Positions 45,720 to 53,742 of a stretch of 64,000 nucleotides of DNA are shown here, piece by piece (the first letter of the stretch is position 1; every line of letters begins with the position of its first letter). Below the pieces are notes generated by a model. That model was given only the letters and a program-made list of their open reading frames with translations. It searched no databases and was not told the DNA's origin. Source of the DNA: Rhizobium metallidurans (GTDB lineage Bacteria > Pseudomonadota > Alphaproteobacteria > Rhizobiales > Rhizobiaceae); NCBI RefSeq assembly GCF_014196505.1, contig NZ_JACIDW010000015.1:39229-103228 (forward strand), given 5' to 3'. Position numbers and translations under genes: made by a program.

Positions 45720-47357
45720 CTACCCCTCCGCCACCGCCCACTCCCGCAGCATCCGCCGGATCACCTTGCCCGACGTCGTCAGCGGCAGCGCGTCGACGAA
45801 CGCCACCTCGCGCGGATATTCGTGCATCGACAGCCGCATCTTCACCCAGTCGCGGATTTCCGCCGCCAGCATGTCGCTTTCCACGAAGCCCGGCGCCAGC
45901 ACCACATAGGCCTTGACGATCTCGGTGCGCAGCGCGTCGGGCTTGCCCACCGCCGCCGCCATCTGCACGGCCGGATGGCCGCTCAGGCAGTCCTCGATCT
46001 CGGCCGGGCCGATGCGGTAGCCGGATGAGGTGATGACGTCGTCGTCGCGGCCGAGGAAGGTCACGTAGCCGTCTTCGTCCTGTCGGCCGAGATCGCCGGT
46101 CAGCAGCCAGTCTCCGGCGAATTTGCTCGCGGTCGCATCCGCATCGTTCCAGTAGCCGAGAAACATCACCGGATCAGGCCACGCGATGGCGATCTGCCCG
46201 GCGGCACCCGGCTCCAGCACCGCGCCGGCCTCGTCGACGATCGCCACCTTATGCCCCGGCACCGACTTGCCGATCGCCCCCGGCCTGCTCACGCCAAGTG
46301 CCGCGTTCGACGACAGCACGAAATTGCACTCCGTCTGCCCGTAGAACTCGTTGACCTCGATCCCGAGCGTGCGGCTCGCCCAATCATGCGTCTCCGCCCC
46401 CAGCGCCTCGCCGGCCGCACCGATGGTGCGCAGCTTGAGATCGTATCGTTGACGCGGGTCGGGCACCGATTTCATCAGCCGCAAAGCAGTCGGCGGAATG
46501 AAGCCGTTGCGCACCTTCATCTCGGCCATGATCCTGTAGGCCATGTCGGCATCGAATTTCTGCGCCGGCGAGGAGACCACGGGCACGCCGAGCATCAGGC
46601 TCGGCAGCAGCGCATTGAGCAGCCCTCCCGCCCAGGCCCAGTCCGATGGCGTCCACATCCGATCACCGGGTTGCGGGAAATTCTCGTGCGCGAACTGGAT
46701 GCCCGGAATATGCCCGGCCAGCACCCTGTGCCCATGCAGCGCCCCCTTCGGCGCGCCCGTGGTGCCCGAGGTGAAGATCATCAGCGCCGGCTCGTCCGCC
46801 CCGGTCGGCGGCACGTCGAAGCTGGAAGCATGGCGGTCCACCAGGCCACCGAAGGAAACGACATCATCGCCATCGTCGGAAGCGTCGACGCTGATCACCG
46901 TCCTGAGGTCCGGCAGGCGGTCGCGTATCGCACGGATGGGCTCGAGGCCGAATCCGTTGGTCACCACGGCCGCGGCACCCGACGCCTTCAGCCGGTATTC
47001 CAGCGCCTCGACGCCAAAGAGCAGCGCCAGCGGCACCGCGATCGCGCCCATCTTGTAGATCGCCATATGGGCGATCACGGTCTCGAAGGACTGCGGCAAA
47101 AGCAGCGCCACCCGATCGCCTTTTCCAAGACCGAGCGCGACTAGCCCGTTGGCAAGCGAGGCCGAGCGCGCCGCAAGCGCGCCGTAGCTCATCGACAGGT
47201 GATGGCCATCCGGGCTGAAGTGCTGAAGACAGATCCGCTCCGGCTCGCGCGCCGCCCAATCGTCCGAACACACGCGGCCGATGTTGAAATCCTCGGGGAT
47301 CGTCCAGGCGAAATCGCGGTAGAGATCGTCATAGCGGGCGCGCGGCGGCAGCTTCAT
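45720..47357 (-). CDS. AMP-dependent acyl-CoA synthetase
   Basis: This 545-residue ANL-family enzyme activates a carboxylic acid to its CoA thioester through an acyl-AMP. The P-loop-like motif MIFTSGTTGAPKGALHGH, FYGQTECNFVLSSN, the hinge WLLTGDLGRQDEDGYVTFLGRDDDVITSSGYRIGPAEIE and the C-terminal TTSGKVIRRMLRE with its catalytic lysine are all present. The overall pattern is closest to medium-chain (ACSM-like) synthetases; the substrate is not certain. The ATG at 47357 (MKLPPRARYDDLYR) is preferred to 47441. It stands alone with a terminator behind it. Confidence 0.9.
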   Translation of the reverse strand: MKLPPRARYDDLYRDFAWTIPEDFNIGRVCSDDWAAREPERICLQHFSPDGHHLSMSYGALAARSASLANGLVALGLGKGDRVALLLPQSFETVIAHMAIYKMGAIAVPLALLFGVEALEYRLKASGAAAVVTNGFGLEPIRAIRDRLPDLRTVISVDASDDGDDVVSFGGLVDRHASSFDVPPTGADEPALMIFTSGTTGAPKGALHGHRVLAGHIPGIQFAHENFPQPGDRMWTPSDWAWAGGLLNALLPSLMLGVPVVSSPAQKFDADMAYRIMAEMKVRNGFIPPTALRLMKSVPDPRQRYDLKLRTIGAAGEALGAETHDWASRTLGIEVNEFYGQTECNFVLSSNAALGVSRPGAIGKSVPGHKVAIVDEAGAVLEPGAAGQIAIAWPDPVMFLGYWNDADATASKFAGDWLLTGDLGRQDEDGYVTFLGRDDDVITSSGYRIGPAEIEDCLSGHPAVQMAAAVGKPDALRTEIVKAYVVLAPGFVESDMLAAEIRDWVKMRLSMHEYPREVAFVDALPLTTSGKVIRRMLREWAVAEG

Positions 47358-47576
47358 GGGCGCAGGATCATCGATGGGGTCTCGGTCTCGGGGCGGAAGT
47401 CCGTTTATGCTGCAGCAGCTAACACCGTCGGCGGGGATCACGCAAGCGTGAAGCCCGATCGCCCTTCCGGCCCTCCCGAACGCGTGCTTGTTTAGCCGCG
47501 ACGGCTGCCAATTTGCCGGCCACCGCCCTAGATACGGGTAGCGCGGGGGTTTCTTGTCTCATCACGGAGCGATTTC

Positions 47577-48557
47577 ATGGATTACGTCAAATTCGGCGGC
47601 ACCGGCCTCGAAGTCTCGAAAATCTGCCTGGGCTGCATGACCTTCGGCGATCCCGGCCGCGGCAACCACAGCTGGACGCAGGCCGAGGAGCCGAGCCGGG
47701 CGCTGATCAGGCAGGCACTCGAAGCCGGCATCAATTTCCTCGACACCGCCAACACCTATTCCGACGGATCGTCCGAGGAAATCGTCGGCCGCGCGATAAG
47801 GGATTTTTCGCGGCGCGAGGAGATCGTGCTCGCCACCAAGGTGTTCAACCGCATGCGCCCGGGCGCCAACGGCGCCGGCCTGTCGCGCAAGGCGATCTTC
47901 GACGAGATCGACAACAGCCTGCGCCGCCTCGGCACCGATTATGTCGACCTCTACCAGATCCACCGCTTCGATCCGACCACGCCGATCGAGGAGACGCTGG
48001 AAGCGCTGCATGATGTCGTGAAATCCGGCAAGGCGCGTTATATCGGCGCGTCCTCCATGCATGCCTGGCAGTTCGCCAAGATGATCTACACATCGAGAGC
48101 CAACGGCTGGACGCCCTTCGTCAGCATGCAGGACCACCTGAACCTGCTCTACCGCGAGGAAGAGCGCGAGATGCTGCCCTTCTGCCAGGACCAGAAGATC
48201 GCCGTCATTCCCTGGAGCCCGCTGGCGCGCGGCCGCCTGACCCGCGACTATGACGAGAAGACCGCCCGCAGCGAGACAGATGAGTTCGGCAAGACGCTCT
48301 ACAAGCAGGCCGAGGACGCGGACCGCGCCATCATCGGCGTTGTCGGCGATCTCGCCAAGAAGCACGGCGTCTCCCGCGCCCAGATCGCCACCGCCTGGAT
48401 CCTGCAGAAGAGCGCCGTCACCGCGCCGATCATCGGCGCCTCGAAATCAGGCCATATCGACGATGCCGTCGGCGCGCTTTCGGTCAAGCTTTCGGCCGAG
48501 GATGTCGCGGCGCTGGAAGAGCCCTACGTGCCGCACCGCGTCGAGGGCTTCAAGTAA
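47577..48557 (+). CDS. Aldo/keto reductase
   Basis: This 326-residue NADPH-dependent oxidoreductase has the aldo/keto catalytic residues: Asp and Tyr in NFLDTANTYSDGSSEEIVG, Lys in VLATKVF, and His in DLYQIHRFD. YIGASSMHAWQ and PIIGASKSGHIDDAV form part of the cofactor site. It resembles YajO-type reductases. The substrate is unknown. It is convergent with the TetR gene (16 bases between stops) and may or may not be under that regulator. Confidence 0.92.
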   Translation: MDYVKFGGTGLEVSKICLGCMTFGDPGRGNHSWTQAEEPSRALIRQALEAGINFLDTANTYSDGSSEEIVGRAIRDFSRREEIVLATKVFNRMRPGANGAGLSRKAIFDEIDNSLRRLGTDYVDLYQIHRFDPTTPIEETLEALHDVVKSGKARYIGASSMHAWQFAKMIYTSRANGWTPFVSMQDHLNLLYREEEREMLPFCQDQKIAVIPWSPLARGRLTRDYDEKTARSETDEFGKTLYKQAEDADRAIIGVVGDLAKKHGVSRAQIATAWILQKSAVTAPIIGASKSGHIDDAVGALSVKLSAEDVAALEEPYVPHRVEGFK

Positions 48558-48573
48558 GGTGGATTAGGCGCGG

Positions 48574-49149
48574 CTAATCAGTAGCCGGCGCAAGAGCGTC
48601 GCGCGTCGTGAACAGGAAATTGTCGGAGAGCTCGCGGCTCTCCACCGCGCGCGCCAAAATCACCGCGCCCATCATCGCCGACAGCGTCGTGAACCCCTTG
48701 GCGCGGCGCTTTTCGGCGCTGTCGCCGGGCACGATCCCGGACAGGATATCGACCAGCGCGGACAGCCCGTCGTTGAAGGTCGAGCGCACCGCGCCTTGGC
48801 TGCGACTCACCTCCTGCACCAGCGAGGCGAAGACGCAGCTGCCGCCGGGATCGTCGACGCTGCAACGCGAAAGATAGTGATTGAGGAGCGCATCGAGCGG
48901 CGCGTCCGGCGCGCCTGCAATGATCTCGTTCCAGCGGACCTTCACTCGCTCGATCAGCGCCCGGCTGACTTCGAGCGCCAGATCTTCCTTCGACTGGAAA
49001 TGCCCGTAGAAGCCGCCATGGGTCAGCCCTGCGGCCTTCATGATCTCGGCCACGCCGGTGGATTCGAATCCTTTTTCGCGAAACAGAACGCCGGCGACGC
49101 CAAGGATCTTCTCCCGGTTTTCAGCGAATTTCTCCCGGCTGACACGCAT
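48574..49149 (-). CDS. TetR/AcrR family transcriptional regulator
   Basis: This 191-residue repressor has the N-terminal helix-turn-helix KILGVAGVLFREKGFESTGVAEIMKAAGLTHGGFYGHFQSKEDL, typical of TetR, and a helical ligand-binding domain containing a cysteine pair (SRCSVDDPGGSC). It resembles the YxaF/LmrA-like subgroup. The ATG at 49149 lies six bases after GGAGA. It is divergent from an MFS transporter, with palindromic sites in the shared promoter, so it probably represses itself and the transporter. Confidence 0.93.
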   Translation of the reverse strand: MRVSREKFAENREKILGVAGVLFREKGFESTGVAEIMKAAGLTHGGFYGHFQSKEDLALEVSRALIERVKVRWNEIIAGAPDAPLDALLNHYLSRCSVDDPGGSCVFASLVQEVSRSQGAVRSTFNDGLSALVDILSGIVPGDSAEKRRAKGFTTLSAMMGAVILARAVESRELSDNFLFTTRDALAPATD

Positions 49150-49171
49150 TAAAATCTCCAAAAAACACCGC

Positions 49172-49227
49172 TTGACATTTTATATGACGTCCATCATCAA
49201 TAATCAACAATGATGATGACCATCATC
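49172..49227. promoter_or_regulatory. TetR/MFS divergent promoter with palindromic operator
   Basis: The perfect palindrome GATGATG-AC-CATCATC lies at 49212-49227, and another CATCATC at 49192-49198 forms a second inverted pair with it. On the minus strand TTGATT (49202-49207) and TATAAA (49179-49184), 17 bases apart, make a good promoter for the TetR gene, and the second CATCATC half-site lies between them. A TTGACA at 49172-49177 on the plus strand lacks an equally good -10. TetR binding here would repress itself and probably the transporter. Confidence 0.65.
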
Positions 49228-49274
49228 TAAATATTTGCATTAGCCTTCCGGCAGCCCCCGAACGGAACAACCCC

Positions 49275-50573
49275 ATGGTCTCCACTGCACTTGCCTCCAC
49301 GCTGGCGCGGCGCAACATCCATTACGGATGGGTCGTCGTCGCCGCCACCTTTCTCACCATGCTGGTCACGGCCGGCGCCATGGGCGCGCCGGGCGTGCTG
49401 ATCAAGCCGCTGCAGGACGAGTTCGGCTGGGAGACATCGCAGATCTCCTCGGCGCTCGCCGTTCGCCTGCTGCTCTTCGGGCTGATGGGCCCCTTCTCAG
49501 CCGCCTTCATGAACTATTTCGGCGTCCGCAAAGTCATCGTCTTCGCCATGGTCCTGATTTCCAGCGGCTTCGTCGGCTCGCTGTTCATGACCGAGATCTG
49601 GCAGCTGCTGTTGCTCTGGGGCATCGTCGTCGGCCTCGGCACCGGGCTGACCGCCATGGTGCTGGCCGCCACCGTATCGGCCCGCTGGTTCACCAAGCAC
49701 CGCGGCCTCGTCGTCGGCATGCTGTCGGCGAGCTCCGCCACCGGCCAGCTGGTCTTCCTGCCCTTGATGGCGCAGCTCACCGAGAGTTACGGCTGGCGCG
49801 CGACGGTCTTCTTCGTCTGCGGCATGATCCTCCTTGCCGCCCTCGTCGTGCTCGCCTTCATGCGCGACCGACCCTCCGACCTCAACCTCCCCTCCTTCGG
49901 CGAGGAGCACGTCACCCCGCCGCCGGCACGCACGGGCGGCCTCCTCACCATGCTGGCCGCACCGATCGTGGTGCTCAGGGAAATCTCGAAAACCTCGACC
50001 TTCTGGATCCTGTTCGCCACCTTCTTCATCTGCGGCCTGAGCACCAACGGCCTGATCCAGACCCATTTCGTCACGCTCTGCGGCGATTTCGGCATCCTGC
50101 CGGTGGCCGCCGCCAGCGTGCTCGCCGTCATGGGCATCTTCGATTTCTTCGGCACCATCGGCTCCGGCTGGCTGTCCGACCGCTTCGACAATCGCTGGCT
50201 GCTCTTCTGGTATTACGGCCTGCGCGGCCTCTCGCTGCTCTACCTTCCATTCAGCGATTTCTCCTTCTACGGCCTGTCGATCTTCGCCGTCTTCTACGGC
50301 CTCGACTGGATCGCCACCGTGCCGCCGACGGTCAAGCTCGCCGCCGAGCGCTTCGGCAAGGAGAAGGTCGGCATCGTCTTCGGCTGGGTGTTCACAGGCC
50401 ACCAGCTGGGCGCCGCCACCGCCGCTTATGGCGCCGGCCTGTCGCGCACCGAGCTGCAGAGCTATCTGCCCGCCTTCTTCATCGCCGGCGCCTTCTGCCT
50501 GCTCGCCTCGATCCTGGCGATCACGCTGAAGAAATCCGGCCTCGCCGCCCCGGCCACCTCCGCCGCCCACTGA
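49275..50573 (+). CDS. MFS transporter (oxalate/formate or monocarboxylate-like type)
   Basis: This 432-residue protein has 12 predicted membrane segments. The N-terminal RNIHYGWVVVAATFLTMLVTAGAMGAPGVL and the mid-block STNGLIQTHFVTLCGDFGI resemble the OxlT/MCT-like branch of the major facilitator superfamily. LVVGMLSASSATGQLVFLP and GSGWLSDRFDNRW are loop motifs of the fold. The substrate is unknown. It is divergent from the TetR regulator and is probably controlled by it. Confidence 0.88.
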   Translation: MVSTALASTLARRNIHYGWVVVAATFLTMLVTAGAMGAPGVLIKPLQDEFGWETSQISSALAVRLLLFGLMGPFSAAFMNYFGVRKVIVFAMVLISSGFVGSLFMTEIWQLLLLWGIVVGLGTGLTAMVLAATVSARWFTKHRGLVVGMLSASSATGQLVFLPLMAQLTESYGWRATVFFVCGMILLAALVVLAFMRDRPSDLNLPSFGEEHVTPPPARTGGLLTMLAAPIVVLREISKTSTFWILFATFFICGLSTNGLIQTHFVTLCGDFGILPVAAASVLAVMGIFDFFGTIGSGWLSDRFDNRWLLFWYYGLRGLSLLYLPFSDFSFYGLSIFAVFYGLDWIATVPPTVKLAAERFGKEKVGIVFGWVFTGHQLGAATAAYGAGLSRTELQSYLPAFFIAGAFCLLASILAITLKKSGLAAPATSAAH

Positions 50574-50581
50574 CGGCCCCT

Positions 50582-50606
50582 TTCCGGCCGAAGCCTTCGG
50601 CCGGAA
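50582..50606 (+). terminator. Hairpin after the MFS gene
   Basis: TTCCGGCCGAA and TTCGGCCGGAA pair perfectly over 11 bp around GCC. It starts nine bases after the MFS stop. No T-run follows, so it may stabilise the mRNA end or act with Rho instead of being a simple intrinsic terminator. Confidence 0.6.
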
Positions 50607-50694
50607 GCCCCGCGAAATCAGCCCGATAACTTCGCCCGCCGTCTTGCGCGCGCGGGCGAACGCATGCTAGAGACCCGCCTCGTCGGTATCCGTT

Positions 50695-50779
50695 GCCCCA
50701 TTGGCGGAATTGGTAGACGCGCTCGACTCAAAATCGAGTTTCGAAAGAAGTGCTGGTTCGACTCCGGCATGGGGCACCA
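50695..50779 (+). tRNA. tRNA-Leu (CAA)
   Basis: The acceptor stem GCCCCAT/ATGGGGC pairs fully over 7 bp, followed by discriminator A and an encoded CCA. The D arm is GGCGGAATTGGTAGACGC. The anticodon loop is CTCAAAA, giving anticodon CAA, which reads UUG leucine codons. The long variable arm (TTTCGAAAGAAG) is typical of class II leucine tRNAs, and the T arm has GGTTCGACTCC. The 3' end of this gene marks the start of the A/T-richer restriction-modification island. Confidence 0.97.
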
Positions 50780-51093
50780 CCGGACTTCTGGTTACCGCCG
50801 GAAGGAAAACAAATTCGCCCGTCTGGCTCCAACTGCTGCAAAATTCTCGCCGGAAGTTCAGATGAGCTGCGCAAACTGAATGGTAATATTTTGTAAATTT
50901 CAGACGCCGCGAGCTATCAGCCAGTAAAAGACAATCAGTGGCTTGCCACCTAACAATCCGGTAATTGCTGAGGCATTTGCGCAACAAGAACAAAAATAGA
51001 ACATAAAGTCATTTTCAATGAGCGTTTGGCATTGACCGATGCAAGCCCTCATGTGACTTTGGATTAAAGTCATACTGCTCCAAGAGGGAAAAC
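50780..51093. other. A/T-rich non-coding start of the tRNA-linked island
   Basis: This 314-base region between tRNA-Leu and the methyltransferase is visibly A/T-richer than the core. It presumably carries the methyltransferase promoter. I see no integrase remnant, no regulatory C-protein gene and no clear direct repeat of the tRNA end. Confidence 0.5.
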
Positions 51094-52737
51094 GTGGACA
51101 ATCTCGGGCAACACCATAAAGCACGGGGAGCGTTTTTTACTCCGCTTGAGATTAGCACTTTCATTAGCGATTGGGCTATCCGATCTCCTGATGATCGTGT
51201 GCTTGAGCCATCTTGTGGTGACGCTGCCTTTTTGCTTCCGAGTGCATCTAGACTCACAGCGCTCGGGACCTCCGCGAAAGATCTGCCCAGTATTCTTCAC
51301 GGGGTCGACATTCATGGACCATCGGTTGTCGAGGCCAGAAACCGCCTTGCTCAGGCGGGCTTTGCCGCTTCGATTGCGGAGGCGGATTTCTTCGAACGCG
51401 AACCTAGCCAGCTATACAACGCAGTCATCGGCAATCCCCCATATATCCGTTACCAAGACTTCTCTGGAGCAGCACGGGCAAAAAGCCTTAGAGTGGCGTT
51501 GGCCCATGGCGTCCGCCTGACATCGCTCGCTAGTTCTTGGGCGGCATTCACGGTTCATGCGTCTGAATTTCTTACCGACGATGGACGCTTGGGTTTGGTC
51601 TTGCCAGCTGAGCTTATGTCCGTGAATTATGCCGCCGAGGTACGGCGGTTCCTGATGAGCCGTTTCGCTAAAGTGCGTCTAATCCTTTTTGAACAACTCC
51701 TTTTTCCGGGCGTTCTGGAGGAAGTTGTGTTGCTACTGGCAGAAGGGCGCGGGACCACAGAAAGCTTCGAAATATATCAAGCGCGGGATGCGGGCAGCTT
51801 GGCTAGTCTTGACACGTCCTCATGGCGCGGCTTCGTGCCAACGGCGGATGAGAAGTGGACGCCTGCGCTCATCCCCAATGATGCCCTTGTAGCCTACCGT
51901 GAACTTACGCGAAGCGATAGTTTCGGGCGAATGATTGATTGGGGTGACACGTACCTAGGTTCTGTCACGGGCAACAACAAATATTTCACGATGACAGCGG
52001 CACAGGTTACCGAATTAGGCCTGAGCAAGTCGGAACTATTGAAAATCTCACCACCTGGTGCCCGCCATCTTCGAGGGTTGACATTCAGCGAAAGGGCTTG
52101 GGCACAACTCGCAAAGGAGGGCGCGCGTTGCTTCCTGTTTCTGCCGCCGTCCGACGGCATGTCCAGTGCGGCAAAAGCCTATATTGAGCGCGGAGAACAG
52201 GATGGCGTGCTGGACGCATACAAGTGCAAAGTTCGGACACCATGGTGGCGCGTACCATTAGTCGCACAGCCTGACTTACTCTTCACCTACATGAACCATG
52301 ACCGACCGCGACTTACTACAAATGAGGCCGGAGTATATGTCTTAAACTCTCTTTACGGCGTAAAGCTAAAGCCGGAAGTTAGAGAGCTGGGAAGAGCGGT
52401 TTTGCCAATCGCCTGTTTGAACACCGTCACGCTGCTGGGATCGGAGGTTGTCGGACGCTCTTACGGTGGCGGCTTGCTTAAGCACGAGCCGAAAGAAGCC
52501 GATTTGATGCCGGTCCCCACGGCAGACATTCTCAAAGCCGCCTTGCCTGAATTGATGATGATCGCCCCTCAATTGGCTGTCGCGCTTAGGCAGAACAAAC
52601 TGCTAAAGGCTGTTGAGATGGTCGACTCTATCATACTAGAGCGGCACTTGAAGTTAGGCACTGTGCAGTTGACTCAATTGAGGCAGGCCCGCGAAGCGCT
52701 TTTTCAGCGTCGCGTATCACGAGGCAAGAAGTTATAG
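51094..52737 (+). CDS. Type II N6-adenine DNA methyltransferase (gamma class)
   Basis: This 547-residue methyltransferase has GAFFTPLEISTFISDWA and the SAM-binding VLEPSCGDAAFLLP near residue 36, then the catalytic NPPY in VIGNPPYIRYQDF near 114. Motif I before IV, followed by a large C-terminal recognition domain, is the gamma class, close in layout to M.XamI/PaeR7I-type enzymes. It modifies adenine in a specific site and protects DNA from the linked nuclease. GTG start after AGAGGGA. Codon and base use are A/T-richer than neighbours. Confidence 0.9.
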   Translation: MDNLGQHHKARGAFFTPLEISTFISDWAIRSPDDRVLEPSCGDAAFLLPSASRLTALGTSAKDLPSILHGVDIHGPSVVEARNRLAQAGFAASIAEADFFEREPSQLYNAVIGNPPYIRYQDFSGAARAKSLRVALAHGVRLTSLASSWAAFTVHASEFLTDDGRLGLVLPAELMSVNYAAEVRRFLMSRFAKVRLILFEQLLFPGVLEEVVLLLAEGRGTTESFEIYQARDAGSLASLDTSSWRGFVPTADEKWTPALIPNDALVAYRELTRSDSFGRMIDWGDTYLGSVTGNNKYFTMTAAQVTELGLSKSELLKISPPGARHLRGLTFSERAWAQLAKEGARCFLFLPPSDGMSSAAKAYIERGEQDGVLDAYKCKVRTPWWRVPLVAQPDLLFTYMNHDRPRLTTNEAGVYVLNSLYGVKLKPEVRELGRAVLPIACLNTVTLLGSEVVGRSYGGGLLKHEPKEADLMPVPTADILKAALPELMMIAPQLAVALRQNKLLKAVEMVDSIILERHLKLGTVQLTQLRQAREALFQRRVSRGKKL

Positions 52738-53471
52738 TGGCAAGAATTGACGACCTTCTCGACGCAGCGCTACGGACGCTGCCGGTAAAGCCAGACGATA
52801 ATGCAAACCAGAGTGACAAGAAGCGCTACAGTGAGCGCGTCTCAGAGGTGGTCGCGCAAGCTCTGGCTGCCGAATTAAGGTATCGCGGGTTAAGAGAAGC
52901 TCGTCCAGCCCCTCCCGGAACGCTAGATGGCTCTGGCGCCGAACGTCGAATGGCGGGTGGATTAGGCGCCAAAAAAGTTGATGTTACGTGGGCAACTGAA
53001 GAGGCAGGATTGCTTCTTGCCATCTCTGTGAAGAGCATCAACTTCCGCGACAAGAGAACGGGGAACTTTCAGAAAAACTTGGTGAACCGGCGCGGTGACA
53101 TGCTTATGGAAGCGGTTACACTTCATCGACGGTTTCCCTATGGCGTTCTAGCAGGCTTTTTCTTCCTCGATAAGGGCGCTGAAAACGATGACACGCCGCG
53201 TCGCAAATCGACGTTCATGAACGCAAACGCACGTCTGCGGCTTTTCACCGGCCGGAACGATCCCGCCGGGCGCGATGAACAGTTTGAGAAATTTTACATT
53301 ATACTGCTGGAAGCCACGCCACCAGCTACCGAACTGAGAGCATTTGAAGTCGGTGCGCCCGATGTTACTGTTCCGATGGAAAAGATCATAACCGATTTAT
53401 TGTCAGTTGTTGCTGAAAGGAATCCAGATTTTTATGAACTGGATGGCGAGAATTTGCGGTCGGCCACATAG
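52737..53471 (+). CDS. Probable type II restriction endonuclease (PD-(D/E)XK-like)
   Basis: This 244-residue protein begins with a GTG that shares one base with the methyltransferase stop, so translation is coupled. The segment AKKVDVTW followed by LLLAISVKSINF resembles a nuclease active site, with Asp, Ser in place of Glu, and the catalytic Lys. This variant occurs in some restriction enzymes. The gene is in the place expected for the nuclease of a type II pair. I cannot assign its recognition site or named family, so the call depends largely on context. Confidence 0.6.
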   Translation: MARIDDLLDAALRTLPVKPDDNANQSDKKRYSERVSEVVAQALAAELRYRGLREARPAPPGTLDGSGAERRMAGGLGAKKVDVTWATEEAGLLLAISVKSINFRDKRTGNFQKNLVNRRGDMLMEAVTLHRRFPYGVLAGFFFLDKGAENDDTPRRKSTFMNANARLRLFTGRNDPAGRDEQFEKFYIILLEATPPATELRAFEVGAPDVTVPMEKIITDLLSVVAERNPDFYELDGENLRSAT

Positions 53472-53742
53472 AGCGAACAAGCATTTGGCTGAACGTTGCT
53501 TCGCAACGATTTACGATCCGCTGCGGAAAATTGCGGAACTAAGTTTCATCGACATCTCTATTGCGCGGCCTCGCGTTATCCATGGCAAAGCCGTTGCTTA
53601 CTCGATCGTACTCTAAAGTTGCATTGAGACCAGACGAAAGCCGCCAGAAACCCTATCTGCGAAGACTCACTTTAAATCAGCGGTTTAATTTCCCCCGCAC
53701 TTCGGTCAAAGTGCCCGCTCTCGAAAAGGAGACCACACCAGC

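Noticed and set aside
53472..53742. Search for a duplicate of the tRNA-Leu 3' end at the far side of the restriction-modification island
   Set aside because: No copy was visible by eye, so no attachment-site pair is claimed.
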